Shown in pieces: positions 8,657 through 18,247 of a stretch of 64,000 nt of DNA. Below the pieces are notes generated by a model that did no database searches, had not been told where the DNA came from, and was given only the letters and a program-made list of their open reading frames with translations. Positions within the stretch are counted from its first letter, which is position 1, and each line of letters begins with the position of its first letter. Made by a program: the position numbers and the translations under genes. Source of the DNA: Terriglobia bacterium (GTDB taxonomy: Bacteria; Acidobacteriota; Terriglobia; Terriglobales; Acidobacteriaceae); assembly GCA_021324365.1 (NCBI GenBank), contig JAJPJE010000060.1:1-64000 (forward strand), given 5' to 3'.

Positions 8657-8781
8657 AGGCGATAAGCAACTCAGATCGTATCTTTGCTATCTGGATGCTC
8701 AAACAGAGAATCGGAGTAGAATATCTGAAACCATTGCGCCACAACCAAGGTAGTCGCTCTTTCGGAAGCTCATTTCCGAGG

Positions 8782-8797
8782 GTAACGTGTGTGTTAC
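8782..8797. promoter_or_regulatory. Short inverted repeat before sigma-54 activator gene
   Basis: GTAAC (8782-8786) and GTTAC (8793-8797) are perfect arms around GTGTGT in the 201-base spacer upstream of the response regulator. It is a possible operator; no factor is identified. Confidence 0.25.
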
Positions 8798-8857
8798 GCC
8801 AGAATTACGGACCAAGTAACGGGACATCCGGGATCCAGGATTCCCAGGGGGCTCTTA

Positions 8858-10369
8858 ATGCCGTCGCCTAAGACTCGAATACTGATCGTGGACGACGACC
8901 CCAGCATGTCGCGCTTCTTGAGCGGGTATCTCATCCGGCAGAACTTCGACGTCAGCACCGCCGCCAGCGGCGAAGAAGCCATTCGTGTGTTCCGCGTCTA
9001 CGACCCGGCGCTGGTCCTTCTTGATATGGCCATCGGGGGCATGGATGGCCTTGAAACCCTGGAGCGGCTGAAACAGATCAAGCCGGACCTATCAGTGATT
9101 GTTGTATCCGGACAAAACAACCCCGATCTGATCTTCCGGGCCTCCAAACTGGGTGCGGACGACTATGTCGCCAAGCCATTCGAGCCCAAAGATCTGGAAT
9201 TGCGCATCGCTCGTGTGCTTGATAAGCAGCGATTGGTTTCGGAAGTGACGCAATTACGGGAACAGGTCCGGAGGCAAAGCGACTTCAGCATGCTCTTCGG
9301 AACCAGCCCCAAGATGGAAGAAGTAAAGTCGACCATCGAGCAGGTGGCTGACACGAATGCCACCGTGCTGATTCGAGGCGAAAGCGGCACGGGTAAGGAA
9401 GTAGTTGCGCGCATGGTGTACGGCCATTCGCTCCGCCATGAAAAGCCATTCGTGAAGGTCAATTGTGCCGCTATTCCGCACGAGTTACTGGAAAGCGAAC
9501 TATTCGGATACGAGCCGGGAGCATTTACCGGCGCAACCAGGCAGAAACTCGGCAAGTTCGATTTGGCGAACCAGGGAACGCTGTTCCTCGATGAAATCAG
9601 CGAGATGCATCCCGCGCTGCAGGCCAAGCTGCTGCACGTGCTCCAGGATGGTGAATTCGCGCGCCTCGGTGGCAAGCGGGATATTGCCGTCGACGTTCGC
9701 GTGCTTGCGGCCACCAACAAGCCACTAGAGCGTGCGGTGCAGGAAGGACTGTTCCGGGAAGATCTGTTCTACCGCCTGAATGTCGTGACCATACACATCC
9801 CGCCTCTGCGGGAGCGGCGCGAGGAAATCCCCGTATTTCTTGAGTTTTTCCTCCGTAAGTACAGCGAGTTTTACGGTAAGAATCCCCCGCCGTTCAGCGA
9901 CTATGCCGTCGGCCGAATGATGGAGTACAGTTGGCCAGGCAACATCCGGGAACTTGAAAATCTCGTAAAGCGATACGTTATTGTCGGGAAAGAATCGCAG
10001 ATCATCCGCGAACTCTCGACGCATAAACCAATCCTTTCTTCGACCACGGGTGCCAGCCCGCTCTGGGGTTTGAAAACAACTGACGACAGTGTGCGGGGAG
10101 ACGGCGCTGCAGCCGCTGCTTCCTCGAAGAGCATCGTTACCATTCCGCCACCCGAAAACGGCGAGATGGAATTGCCTTCTCTACTCGAAATCGGACGTCG
10201 TGCCGCAATGCAGGCTGAACGGGAGGCCATCGAAAGAGTGCTTACCCAAACCCGTTGGAATCGACGCCAGGCTGCAAAGATTCTGAAGATCAGTTACAAG
10301 GCACTCCTGAATAAACTGAAGATTATCGAGCAGCAGAGTAGCTCACAGAATAAGCAGCAGAGTGCCTAG
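8858..10369 (+). CDS. Sigma-54-dependent response regulator, NtrC family
   Basis: A 503-residue bacterial enhancer-binding protein. Residues about 5-120 are the receiver (VDDDP, phosphoacceptor D56 in LLDMAIGG). The central AAA+ domain (about 145-375) has Walker A GESGTGKE, an intact GAFTGA sigma-54 contact loop and Walker B LFLDEISEM. The C-terminus (about 460-495) is a Fis-type helix-turn-helix (RRQAAKILKISYKALLNKLK). It activates sigma-54 promoters using ATP after phosphorylation. The upstream kinase at 7058 is the likely phosphodonor. The frame opens at 8789, but the ATG at 8858 begins the receiver. The receiver has GG where most have a proline after the D56 loop, a mild oddity. Targets are unknown; the -24/-12 sites in this window are candidates. 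Confidence 0.93.
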   Translation: MPSPKTRILIVDDDPSMSRFLSGYLIRQNFDVSTAASGEEAIRVFRVYDPALVLLDMAIGGMDGLETLERLKQIKPDLSVIVVSGQNNPDLIFRASKLGADDYVAKPFEPKDLELRIARVLDKQRLVSEVTQLREQVRRQSDFSMLFGTSPKMEEVKSTIEQVADTNATVLIRGESGTGKEVVARMVYGHSLRHEKPFVKVNCAAIPHELLESELFGYEPGAFTGATRQKLGKFDLANQGTLFLDEISEMHPALQAKLLHVLQDGEFARLGGKRDIAVDVRVLAATNKPLERAVQEGLFREDLFYRLNVVTIHIPPLRERREEIPVFLEFFLRKYSEFYGKNPPPFSDYAVGRMMEYSWPGNIRELENLVKRYVIVGKESQIIRELSTHKPILSSTTGASPLWGLKTTDDSVRGDGAAAAASSKSIVTIPPPENGEMELPSLLEIGRRAAMQAEREAIERVLTQTRWNRRQAAKILKISYKALLNKLKIIEQQSSSQNKQQSA

Positions 10370-10900
10370 AGTTGGTAGATGGATGCCAACTCAAGCTTTA
10401 AGGCTACCGCCTCGTAGTGCCCGAAGGTTGCCCATTCCCAGATTAAATATTCGAAAGATTGAAACAGTAACATCCGACTTTAGAGCTACTTGGACGAATT
10501 CTGACACAATCCACAAAGGCAGCAGGAGAAATTTGGTTGCGGGAGTGCAGCTTACTCAAGCAACAAAAGAGGCCATTTGAAATGAAGCAACCCTCTTCCT
10601 GAGATGTACTAGTCCCTTTTGAGCCTTTCGCGGCTGCGGAAGGCCGCCTTTGCATCGCCTACCAAGTTTTGGTTTCCCTCCTCCTGCCTCTTTATGGCGG
10701 TCCGAAATGGACCGCTTTTTCTTTTTTGCAATGTTTCATTCCGCACCATTTTCAGACTGTCCGCATCCAACGGGGTTGCATTCTTGGACTGCAAGTGGGA
10801 AATTGACGCACCCCCAACCCGGGCGTATCATTCCCGTTTTGTTCGGCGCAGAAGCCCGAGTCTGAGAGTACAAGGCAAGGAGCCACAGGTAGACGAATCA
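10370..10900. other. Intergenic region with terminator
   Basis: No gene is recognised. A GC-rich 9-bp hairpin (10623-10644, one G-T pair) and a clear intrinsic terminator (10697-10727) end transcription from the activator gene. The remaining 170 bases should contain the dksA-like promoter. An open frame runs through into that gene but lacks coding character before 10901. Confidence 0.5.
10697..10727 (+). terminator. Intrinsic terminator
   Basis: Stem GCGGTCC / GGACCGC with a five-base loop (GAAAT), followed by TTTTTC and a further T run. It lies about 330 bases downstream of the sigma-54 activator stop. Confidence 0.85.
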
Positions 10901-11269
10901 ATGGATAAGAAGAAGTTAGAACAACTCAAGAAGCGGCTGGAAGAGAGGCAACAGGAGCTCCGGCGCCAGGTCGTTAACCGGGAGCAAGACGGGCGAAACC
11001 AGGGCGAAGATATCGCCCAGGACATTGCTGATCGCGCCGCCAGTTCGTACAACAAGGAATTCCTCTTCACTCAGAGCACTAATGAACGGCAGCTGCTGGG
11101 GATGGTCGACTCCGCGCTCGCCCGCATGCGCGAAGGAACTTACGGCGAATGCATCAGTTGCGGTAATGAGATCAACTCAAAACGCTTGGAAGCGGTGCCT
11201 TGGACCCGTTACTGCATCGAGTGCCAGGAAAAACTGGAAAAGGGCCAACTCGAACAGGCCGCAATGTAG
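10901..11269 (+). CDS. DksA/TraR-type zinc finger transcription factor
   Basis: A 122-residue protein of the DksA family, which binds the RNA polymerase secondary channel and modulates initiation with ppGpp. An N-terminal helix pair (rich in K, E and Q) carries the coiled-coil tip motif D-x2-D-x-A (DIADRA). The C-terminal four-cysteine finger is complete (CISC...CIEC). All four Cys are present, so it is the zinc-binding class. Translation is assigned to ATG 10901; the frame is open to 10619 but the upstream part contains the previous terminator. A perfect terminator follows the stop, making it monocistronic. A TraR-like or general stress regulator role is also possible. Confidence 0.9.
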   Translation: MDKKKLEQLKKRLEERQQELRRQVVNREQDGRNQGEDIAQDIADRAASSYNKEFLFTQSTNERQLLGMVDSALARMREGTYGECISCGNEINSKRLEAVPWTRYCIECQEKLEKGQLEQAAM

Positions 11270-11594
11270 ATTTACCGATTGTGTGTTCAGGCCGCCGGAA
11301 AAGTCTGGCGGCTTTTCTGTTTGTGCCCTGATTTTTCCGCTCGGACGAAGATCCGCCCCTCCACCTCTGCCTGGATTGCCAATAGTCTCAAACTGCCTCA
11401 GCCGAAAATGCGAATTACGCATGCCTGGATGCGAACCAAGCTCGGTGGCAGATCATCGGCGGCATGTCAGCACCAGGAGAAGCCGCGAAACATTAGGAAA
11501 TTCAGCATACCTCAGTTTGGTAGTAGCGCAGCAACTGACCAACACTCTTAGTATTAGCCTCTCACGTGTTTCGAACGTACACGTCTATATTGCA
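11270..11594. other. Intergenic region
   Basis: Contains the dksA-like terminator at 11291-11318. No other gene or motif is recognised before the glycosyltransferase start. Confidence 0.5.
11291..11318 (+). terminator. Intrinsic terminator of dksA-like gene
   Basis: Stem GCCGCCGGA / TCTGGCGGC (9 bp with one G-T pair), loop AAAG, then TTTTCT. It starts 21 bases after the stop codon. Confidence 0.85.
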
Positions 11595-13145
11595 ATGATG
11601 AGCTCGCCGACGTCGGCACCACGCACCGAACCTTCAGGAACGACCGGACGCCCAGAATCGATTTGGTTGAGCGACACCGCCCTTCTGATCTATATCGCGC
11701 TGGCGACCGTTATCGTCCATTTAATCACCGGAAGAAACTACGGATTCCATCGCGACGAACTTGCAACCCTCGAAGATGCGCGTCACCTGGCACGAGGCTA
11801 CATCGCATATCCTCCGGTAACTCCCTTCTTCGGCAGAATCTCTCTGTTGCTGTTTGGAACCTCGCTGACCGGCTTCCGCTTCTTCGCAGCGGTGGCCGAA
11901 GCCGCCGCGGTAGTAATTACCGGCCTCATGGCTCGCGATCTGGGCGGACGTCGCCGAGCTCAGATGGTTGCCGCCGTCGCTGCGCTTCCTTTCTGCATCG
12001 CGGCGGGCACCTTAATGCAGTACGTGTCTTTCGATTACCTCGCCTGGGTACTTACCGCCTACTTCTTCATCCGGCTGTTAAAGACTGAAGATCCGCGCTG
12101 GTGGACAGCAATCGGCGCTGGGATCGGCTTCGGCTTGATGTCGAAGTACAGCATCGTCTTCTTCGTTGCGGGACTCCTGGTCGGCATGTTGTTGACGAGC
12201 GCACGCCGATACCTTCTCAGTAAATGGTTTTGGGTTGGCGTGGGCGTCGCATTCTTAATATTTCTGCCCAACTTCTTATGGCAAGTGCAACACGGCTTTA
12301 TTTCCATCGATTTCCTGAAACATATTCACGCGCGCGACGTTCGCATTGGTCGAACTGAGAACTTTCTTCCCGGTCAACTGAACCTGATTCTGCTTGCATT
12401 TCCGCTCTGCCTTGCCGGACTGTACTTTTACTTTGTCGCAGGGGCAGGTAGGCGCTTCCGTACAGTCGGATGGATGTACGTAGTCCCCCTGCTGCTGTTC
12501 GTGATCGGCAAAGGCCGTGCCTATTATCTTGGCGCTGCTTATCCCATGCTCTATGCCGGGGGAGCCGTCTGGGGAGAGCAATGGCTCGCGTCCATGAAGC
12601 GCGGAACGGCCAATCTCGTTCGCGCCTTAGCCTGGGTTGCGCTGCTTGCAGATGTCGTCCTTATGTCGGCGCTGTTCTTGCAGATTGCGCCCGTGAACTC
12701 CTCATGGTGGAAATTCGCCATCAAGAGCAATGGTGATTTTGTCGAGGAAATTGGCTGGCCGGAACTGGTTCGGATCGTCGCGCAGATCCGCGACTCACTG
12801 CCCGTCGAGGATCGCGCGCATCTCGGAATTCTGGCAGGCAATTACGGCGAAGCAGGAGCTCTCAACCTCTACGGACCAGAATACGGATTGCCGCGAGCCA
12901 TCAGCGGGATCAACTCATTCTGGCAGCGCGGATATGGTGATCCTCCACCGCAAACACTGATCGTCGTCGGCCTCTCTCAGGGTTTTCTCGAGCGCCAATT
13001 CGCATCCTGCCAACTCGCCGCACACGTCTGGAACCATTACGGCGTACAGAATGAGGAGACGAGAGATCATCCAGATATTTACGTTTGCCGCGGATTGAAA
13101 CAAAGCTGGCCGGAGTTCTGGAAGAGCTTCCGCTATTACGGATAA
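11595..13145 (+). CDS. Glycosyltransferase family 39-like membrane protein
   Basis: A 516-residue polytopic membrane protein with about ten or more hydrophobic helices. The first periplasmic loop carries NYGFHRDELATLED, the acidic DE motif typical of polyprenyl-phosphate-dependent sugar transferases of the PMT/ArnT (GT39/GT83) fold. The C-terminal ~120 residues form a soluble domain. Such enzymes move a sugar from a lipid carrier to protein, lipid A or glycan on the periplasmic side; the donor and acceptor here are unknown. The frame is open far upstream into the dksA-like gene, but that part is not hydrophobic. ATG 11595 (or 11598) precedes the first helix. No partner genes are adjacent. Confidence 0.85.
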   Translation: MMSSPTSAPRTEPSGTTGRPESIWLSDTALLIYIALATVIVHLITGRNYGFHRDELATLEDARHLARGYIAYPPVTPFFGRISLLLFGTSLTGFRFFAAVAEAAAVVITGLMARDLGGRRRAQMVAAVAALPFCIAAGTLMQYVSFDYLAWVLTAYFFIRLLKTEDPRWWTAIGAGIGFGLMSKYSIVFFVAGLLVGMLLTSARRYLLSKWFWVGVGVAFLIFLPNFLWQVQHGFISIDFLKHIHARDVRIGRTENFLPGQLNLILLAFPLCLAGLYFYFVAGAGRRFRTVGWMYVVPLLLFVIGKGRAYYLGAAYPMLYAGGAVWGEQWLASMKRGTANLVRALAWVALLADVVLMSALFLQIAPVNSSWWKFAIKSNGDFVEEIGWPELVRIVAQIRDSLPVEDRAHLGILAGNYGEAGALNLYGPEYGLPRAISGINSFWQRGYGDPPPQTLIVVGLSQGFLERQFASCQLAAHVWNHYGVQNEETRDHPDIYVCRGLKQSWPEFWKSFRYYG

Positions 13146-13196
13146 CGTTGAGATGCGTAGGACAGGCTTGCTCGTCCGTCCCACGCAATCACTGGC

Positions 13197-13505
13197 CTAA
13201 ATCTGTTCGTCGGCGGAAGGGCCGTAGATCGCCGGCACCGTCGCTCCCTTCAACCGCAAATAGACCGTGAGCTGCCCGCGGTGGTGCGCAAGATGACTGA
13301 AGATAGAATCGCTGATCACCACATGCCGCGGATCCTCATTCACCACCCGTCCCGCCACTTTGAATTTCCACGGCTTCATCAGATGTTCGTCCGTGGTTTT
13401 CGCCAGCGCGGCACGTGCTTCCGCAACCGATGTGTCCAGCAGTTTCAGCAGGTCTGCGGTTGAGGTCTGCACGGCGGGCGTAAACGTTTCGGACGTAGCC
13501 GTCTG
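13197..13505 (-). pseudogene. DinB family protein, N-terminally truncated
   Basis: The C-terminal ~100 residues of a DinB/YfiT-type four-helix metalloprotein are well preserved: LLKLLDTSVAEARAAL, the helix with HLAHHRGQLTVYLR and the typical ending VPAIYGPSADE. About 55-60 N-terminal residues, including the first metal-ligand helix, are missing. Going upstream the homology stops near 13505, exactly where the coding sequence of a divergent membrane protein begins. An ATG (13520) gives a 107-residue frame, but its first residues come from antisense of the neighbour. Full-length family members are about 160-170 aa from memory. It is probably inactive. Confidence 0.65.
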
Positions 13506-13509
13506 GCGC

Positions 13510-14934
13510 TGGGATAGCATCTTCCCCGATCGCCGCGACTATGCGAATCTTGTGCCTCTGCCAATCTCGCTCCGAAGCATTTTCGCGGCCAACCTTATCG
13601 CACTCCTGTTGCTCGCCGTCGTTCTTGCGGTGGACGTAAACGCGGTTTCAGCGCTTCTGTTCCCGTTAATCGTCAGTGCCTCCGAAAATGCATTCGGGAT
13701 TTTCGCGAATTTCGTCTGGGTCCACATGGCGGTGGTGCTGCTCGGAAGCGTCTTCAGTTTCTGTGCGGTCTTCGCGACTGTCGGCGCGCTGATGAGCGTC
13801 CTGCCCTACTCGGCATTCCGCCGCCTCTCGTCCTATTTTCGAGCCCTGCTTATCGCCTACTTCGTGGCGCTGCTTTTGACCAGCTTCGCGGTACCGCCTT
13901 TGCTGAAGGACCTGCCGAATTCCTCAATCAGGTTCTTGCCTCCGGTATGGTTCCTTGGCTTATGCCAGTTGCTGCGTGGGCGAACTACTGAGGTGCTCTC
14001 CCAGATGGGTCACATCGCCATGGATGCGACACTCGTCACGGCCACCCTCGGCATTGCGATTTACGCGGTGGCTTACCGTCGTTGTTTTCTGCAAATTCCG
14101 GAAACCGCGGATGTCATACCATCGGCGAGCCGCAACCGCAGCACATGGCTATTTCGGTTGGCTGATCGAGCCCTCTTGCCAACATCCTTCCAGCGCGCGG
14201 CGTATCGCTTTACGATTTACACAATGCTGCGCAGCGACCGCCAGGGGCTTGTATTTGGCGGATTCATGGCTTTCGGGTTCGCGCTTGCTTCGCAGCTCCT
14301 CTTTTCTGCGTTTCGCGGATCGCAGTTGCACGCCGCAGCAGTCCCGGACGTTCTCGCCATCCCGTTGGCGCTCGCCTATTGCGCAATACTCGGAATGCGA
14401 TTTGCCTTCGATATTCCCGCAGAGTTACGCGCCAACTGGATTTTTCGCTTCGCCGGCGACCCCCACGCAAACGATTGCCCAGGGCTCGCGCAGAAAGTCA
14501 TCCTCGGCCCGGTACTCGCGTGCTCAACCATACTCGTTCTGCCCGCCTACGGCCTGCTCTGGGGATGGAAGACGGGGATCGTACACGCTGTGGTTGTTGC
14601 CTTGTGCTCGCTCTTGCTGGTCCGAATCCTCGTGCGAGGCTATCGCAAGATTCCCTTCACCTGCTCCTATCCACCCTTCGCGCAGTCGGCGGTGGTGGTG
14701 GTCCTGCTGTATGTGCTCGGATTCTTTGTGTTCGTCGTAGGCGTGTCGCACCTGGAGCCCTGGATCATCGCCTATCCAATCACTAGCGCAGTCACGTTTC
14801 TCGGGCTTGTGCTGTTGACCGCCTTATTGCGCCGTTTATATCGGGAGGAAAATGTCGAAGCCACTAATGACGTAGTCTTCGACGAAGCGTCCGCCGCGGG
14901 GTTCGAACTGCTCGATCTGAGAAAAGGAGGTTAG
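13510..14934 (+). pseudogene. Multi-pass membrane protein of unknown function, probably 5'-truncated
   Basis: Coding-like sequence with roughly ten hydrophobic helices. It starts abruptly at WDSIFPDRRDY, which in similar acidobacterial membrane proteins I recall lies well inside the protein after N-terminal helices. Upstream the same frame runs through antisense DinB sequence, so the natural 5' end looks lost at a junction near 13505. If translated, the start could be ATG 13360 (chimeric) or an internal ATG such as 13726. The overall plan resembles an ABC-exporter-type permease without an ATPase, but I cannot name a family. The C-terminal ~25 residues are acidic and soluble. No stop or frameshift interrupts the remaining 475 codons. 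Confidence 0.5.
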
Positions 14935-14967
14935 GCGCGGACGGGCGTCCGCGCCTATGACATTCAG

Positions 14968-15540
14968 TCACGCAGCGGGCTGACGAGCTTTCCCGCTTTT
15001 CTTACTGAACAGATCGATCATGCCTTTGCTAAATTGTGGAATGTCGTCTGGCTTTCGGCTGGATACCAGATTTCTGTCGATCACGACCGGCTCGTCGACC
15101 CACTCCGCTCCCGCGTTCTTCAAGTCCGTCTTCAACGACGGCCACGACGTGATCCGCTTTCCGCGTGCCTGTCCGGCTTCCACAATTGTCCATGGGCCGT
15201 GACAGATCGCTGCGACCGGCTTATCCGCTTGGAAAAATGAGCGAACGAAGTCGACCGCCTCCGGAATCATCCGCAGCTTGTCGGGATTGATCACGCCGCC
15301 CGGAAGCAGCAGCGCGTCAAATTGTTCCGCATGCGCTTCCTTCAGCGGGATATCGACTTTGATCTCATCTCCCCACTCGGTGAATTTCCAACCACGGATT
15401 TTGTCGTCCTTCGGTGAAACCACGCTGGTGCGAGCGCCGGCGTTGTCTAGTGCTTTACGTGGCTCGACCAATTCCACCTGCTCAAATCCATCGGTCGCGA
15501 GAATTGCTACCTTTATTCCTTCCAATTCCTGTACTGCCAC
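14968..15540 (-). CDS. DJ-1/PfpI family protein (YhbO-like)
   Basis: A 190-residue class I glutamine amidotransferase-like protein of the PfpI/YhbO group. The nucleophile elbow AICHGPW carries the conserved Cys, the acidic partner lies in the N-terminal strand region (DGFEQVELVEP), and LLLPGG is typical. Members act as stress proteins with reported protease, chaperone or deglycase activity; which applies here is unknown. I chose GTG 15540 because it has a strong AGGAGG six bases upstream and begins the first strand, whereas the upstream ATG (15690) adds 50 residues with no family similarity. It lies downstream of the alcohol dehydrogenase in the same direction with a 128-base gap. Confidence 0.9.
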   Translation of the reverse strand: MAVQELEGIKVAILATDGFEQVELVEPRKALDNAGARTSVVSPKDDKIRGWKFTEWGDEIKVDIPLKEAHAEQFDALLLPGGVINPDKLRMIPEAVDFVRSFFQADKPVAAICHGPWTIVEAGQARGKRITSWPSLKTDLKNAGAEWVDEPVVIDRNLVSSRKPDDIPQFSKGMIDLFSKKSGKARQPAA

Positions 15541-15668
15541 TTGAAACCTCCTTTTTATGATTCTCGGGTGTTCCGTGCGTGCCCTCTGTTGGTAACCGGT
15601 GGGACGCTGTATCTGCCAGTTCGAGTGCCTACGCGCGCATTCCTCTGGCGACCAGTGCGACTGACGAC

Positions 15669-16862
15669 TTACGCCGCGGCGGCTGCCCATGGATCCAAGA
15701 CAACTTTCGTGCAGTTGTCTTCTTTATCGCGGAAGATCTTGTACATCTCCGGCGCATCAGCGATCGGCACGCGGTGACTAATGACAAAACTCGGATCGAT
15801 TTCTCCGCCCTGGATGCGTTCGAGCAGCGGTTGCATGAAGCGCATCATGTGCGTTTGGCCGGTCTTCATGGTCAGCGCCTTGTTCATGAACGCACCCATG
15901 GGAATTTTGTCATCGAAACCCGCATAGACTCCCGGGACAGATACCGTACCTCCCTTGCGGCATGCCTGGATTGCCTGCCGCAATGCGATGGGCCGATCGC
16001 TTTCGGCCATTATTGCCTGCTTGGTGCGGTCCATCATGTACATAAAGCCGTGATCGTGCGCTTCCATGCCGACCGCATCGATGCAGGAGTCCGGGCCGAT
16101 GTTCCCAGTCATCTCCTTGATCGTCTGGATCACATCATCAACCTCTTCGTAGTTGATGGTTTCCGCACCACCCTGCTCAGCCATCTGCAGCCTGTAGTCG
16201 AATCGATCGATCGCGATCACCCTTTCGGCGCCGAGCATGAATGCACTGCGTATCGCAAACTGGCCCACTGGCCCGCATCCCCAGATCGCGACTGTGTCCC
16301 CGGGCTGGATGTCGGCATTCACTGCCCCGAAGTATCCCGTCGGGAAAATGTCGGACAGAAACAGCACTTTGTCATCCGGCATGCCATCGGGAATTTTCAA
16401 TGGACCCACGTCCGCATAAGGAACACGCGCATATTGCGCCTGACCCCCGGCGTATCCGCCCATCATGTGCGTATAGCCAAAAAGACCAGAAGGCGAATAC
16501 CCCATCATCTGTTCGGCAATCCAGTAATTGGGATTAGAGTTGTCGCACAGTGACCAAAGCTGGCGTTTGCAGAAGAAGCAGTTTCCACATGCAATAGTGA
16601 AAGGCACCACAACGCGGTCGCCTACCTTCAGCTTGTTGCGATCGACGCCGGGACCAATTTCCACTACTTCTCCCATGAACTCGTGCCCGACGATGTCTCC
16701 CTGTTCCATCGTCGGAACGAATCCACCATAGAGGTGCAGGTCGGAGCCGCAGATCGCGGTGCTCGTAATGCGAACAATTGCGTCGCGCGGGTTGAGGATC
16801 TTTGGATCAGGAACGTCCTCTACGGATACTTTCTCTTTGCCCATCCAACAGACTGCCTTCAT
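15669..16862 (-). CDS. Zinc-dependent alcohol dehydrogenase (formaldehyde dehydrogenase-like)
   Basis: A 397-residue medium-chain dehydrogenase. Catalytic zinc ligands sit in CGSDLH and [12 protein letters not shown]. The structural zinc loop C-x2-C-x2-C-x7-C is complete ([15 protein letters not shown]), and the NAD(P) fold has WGCGPVGQ. Length and an insertion after the zinc loop place it near glutathione-independent formaldehyde dehydrogenases and related threonine-type enzymes; the substrate is not known. Its ATG overlaps the stop of the SRPBCC gene as ATGA, so the two are translationally coupled. Confidence 0.92.
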   Translation of the reverse strand: MKAVCWMGKEKVSVEDVPDPKILNPRDAIVRITSTAICGSDLHLYGGFVPTMEQGDIVGHEFMGEVVEIGPGVDRNKLKVGDRVVVPFTIACGNCFFCKRQLWSLCDNSNPNYWIAEQMMGYSPSGLFGYTHMMGGYAGGQAQYARVPYADVGPLKIPDGMPDDKVLFLSDIFPTGYFGAVNADIQPGDTVAIWGCGPVGQFAIRSAFMLGAERVIAIDRFDYRLQMAEQGGAETINYEEVDDVIQTIKEMTGNIGPDSCIDAVGMEAHDHGFMYMMDRTKQAIMAESDRPIALRQAIQACRKGGTVSVPGVYAGFDDKIPMGAFMNKALTMKTGQTHMMRFMQPLLERIQGGEIDPSFVISHRVPIADAPEMYKIFRDKEDNCTKVVLDPWAAAAA

Positions 16863-17629
16863 GACACACTCCTTCTGGCTTCCACCATCTCCTGAAAACC
16901 ATGTTCCCCGCGTGCGGGTTTTACCGGGTTTATCGACCGCATTACTCCGGTGACGACGCTTCGTGGGCCGTGCGACTGACCCTCGGTTGTAGGAATTTCG
17001 CCGGTTTCCACCAGCGCCTTGGCCCGCCGAAGATTCTGCCGAAGTAAAAAGCTTGCACTCTTACTCAAGTAGCGCGCCGCTCCCGCCAGACCGCCTGCCG
17101 CAGGGCGAAAGCGCACAGTCGATGTAACAATGGTTCCCCGATCGTCAGCGGCTTTTCTGAATCGTACGGAGCCTTCTGCATCCACATCGGATCCCGGTAG
17201 AGATCGCCAGTCGATGCCTTCGCTCTGTCGATCGGTGTAGAGTTCGGCATCCCAGCGCACCTGCCCGATCACTGGAACCCGCGCGATGAAGCGATAGGTC
17301 CGGTCGGCGATCTTGTTGACCGATTCAATGTGAGACATGTACTGCGGAATGGTTTCGAATTCGCGCCAGAATCGGTACGCCTCGTCTGGCGAGGTATTCA
17401 GGAGCAGGCTGGTTTCAGCAACACCGGGTTCTGTATTTGAGTTCAATTTCATTCCGGCATATGCCAGTAGACCTCCGGCAGCAGCCATGGCGATTCCGGA
17501 TTTTGAGCGTCGAGTTAGGCCGACGACGGCGAGAGTTCCTCCGCCGAGTAGCGCACCCCACTTAGGAATTGATTTGGAGCGGCTGCCATCTGGGCCATGT
17601 TGCGAAAACAAAGTCTCTGATTCATGCAT
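16859..17629 (-). CDS. SRPBCC family membrane-anchored protein (cyclase/dehydrase-like)
   Basis: A 256-residue protein. Residues about 20-65 contain two short hydrophobic stretches rich in Gly/Ala ([15 protein letters not shown] and [16 protein letters not shown]). Residues about 75-215 are an SRPBCC/polyketide cyclase-like lipid-binding fold starting [18 protein letters not shown]. The tail (about 215-256) is basic and polar. Such proteins are common beside zinc alcohol dehydrogenases in acidobacteria-like genomes and may bind a hydrophobic ligand. Start is ATG 17629; the longer frame to 17719 adds an Arg-rich stretch without support. The stop overlaps the downstream dehydrogenase ATG by four bases. 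Confidence 0.85.
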   Translation of the reverse strand: MHESETLFSQHGPDGSRSKSIPKWGALLGGGTLAVVGLTRRSKSGIAMAAAGGLLAYAGMKLNSNTEPGVAETSLLLNTSPDEAYRFWREFETIPQYMSHIESVNKIADRTYRFIARVPVIGQVRWDAELYTDRQSEGIDWRSLPGSDVDAEGSVRFRKAADDRGTIVTSTVRFRPAAGGLAGAARYLSKSASFLLRQNLRRAKALVETGEIPTTEGQSHGPRSVVTGVMRSINPVKPARGEHGFQEMVEARRSVS

Positions 17630-18247
17630 AGCGATCCGCCTTGTTCGGGAATGAATGGTCAGATGCGACGATCGACGTGAGGATGTCCTTCCGCAATACC
17701 TAATCGCTCGGACGATCACCCGCCTTGTTTGTGCGGAAAAGGGGCGCCCGAGCCCCCGGCGGAGCCGCAGGGTGATGCTCCGCCCGATGCCGGGGAATTA
17801 GGCGTCGGTAGTGTGACTAGTTTGGAGTTCCACGGATGCTGCACAGGCAACTCTCGGTGACAGCGGTATTCCTTGCTTTAAGGTCCAAACATTGGGAAGA
17901 CGTTGAAGATTTGGAGGCTCATTTGACGCTGGCGTGGAGATCAAGGTCAGGGGCGTTGATTCGATCCTGCTGCCATGGCGCTCGCGCATTAGAAACCGAA
18001 TTGACGGTGACAGCCACAAGCGTGCTAATTTGAGTGGAGATGTGATGCATGAGGATATCACTGGAGGACGACGGGTTAGAAAAACAGAGTTAAGAGTGGC
18101 GAGGCAAGCTGTCTGAGCAACCCTGATTGTGACACTCGCATCAACCGGTGATGGCTCTCTTTTTACTCCGGATCAAACATCTCTGTTTTTTGCTCTCCGT
18201 TTAAACTGGGTGCACAACTTGAGGACCGTGGCATTTCTCGAACAAGG
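17630..18247. other. Intergenic region with GC hairpin
   Basis: No gene is supported. It separates the divergent SRPBCC and triple-PAS kinase genes. A perfect 8-bp hairpin GGCGGAGC / GCTCCGCC (17758-17784, 11-base loop) is flanked by CCCC and GGGG, so the fold may extend. Short open frames here show no coding character. Confidence 0.5.

Noticed and set aside
6120-10369. Gas vesicle operon
   Set aside because: Only one GvpL-like gene is present; a terminator separates it from the following genes, which are two-component proteins.
13360-13509. First 50 codons of the frame leading into the membrane protein as its true N-terminus
   Set aside because: They are antisense to preserved DinB sequence and not hydrophobic, so they do not look like the natural start.
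15579-16553. 324-codon frame antisense to the alcohol dehydrogenase
   Set aside because: Same reasoning; the dehydrogenase has complete zinc and NAD motifs.
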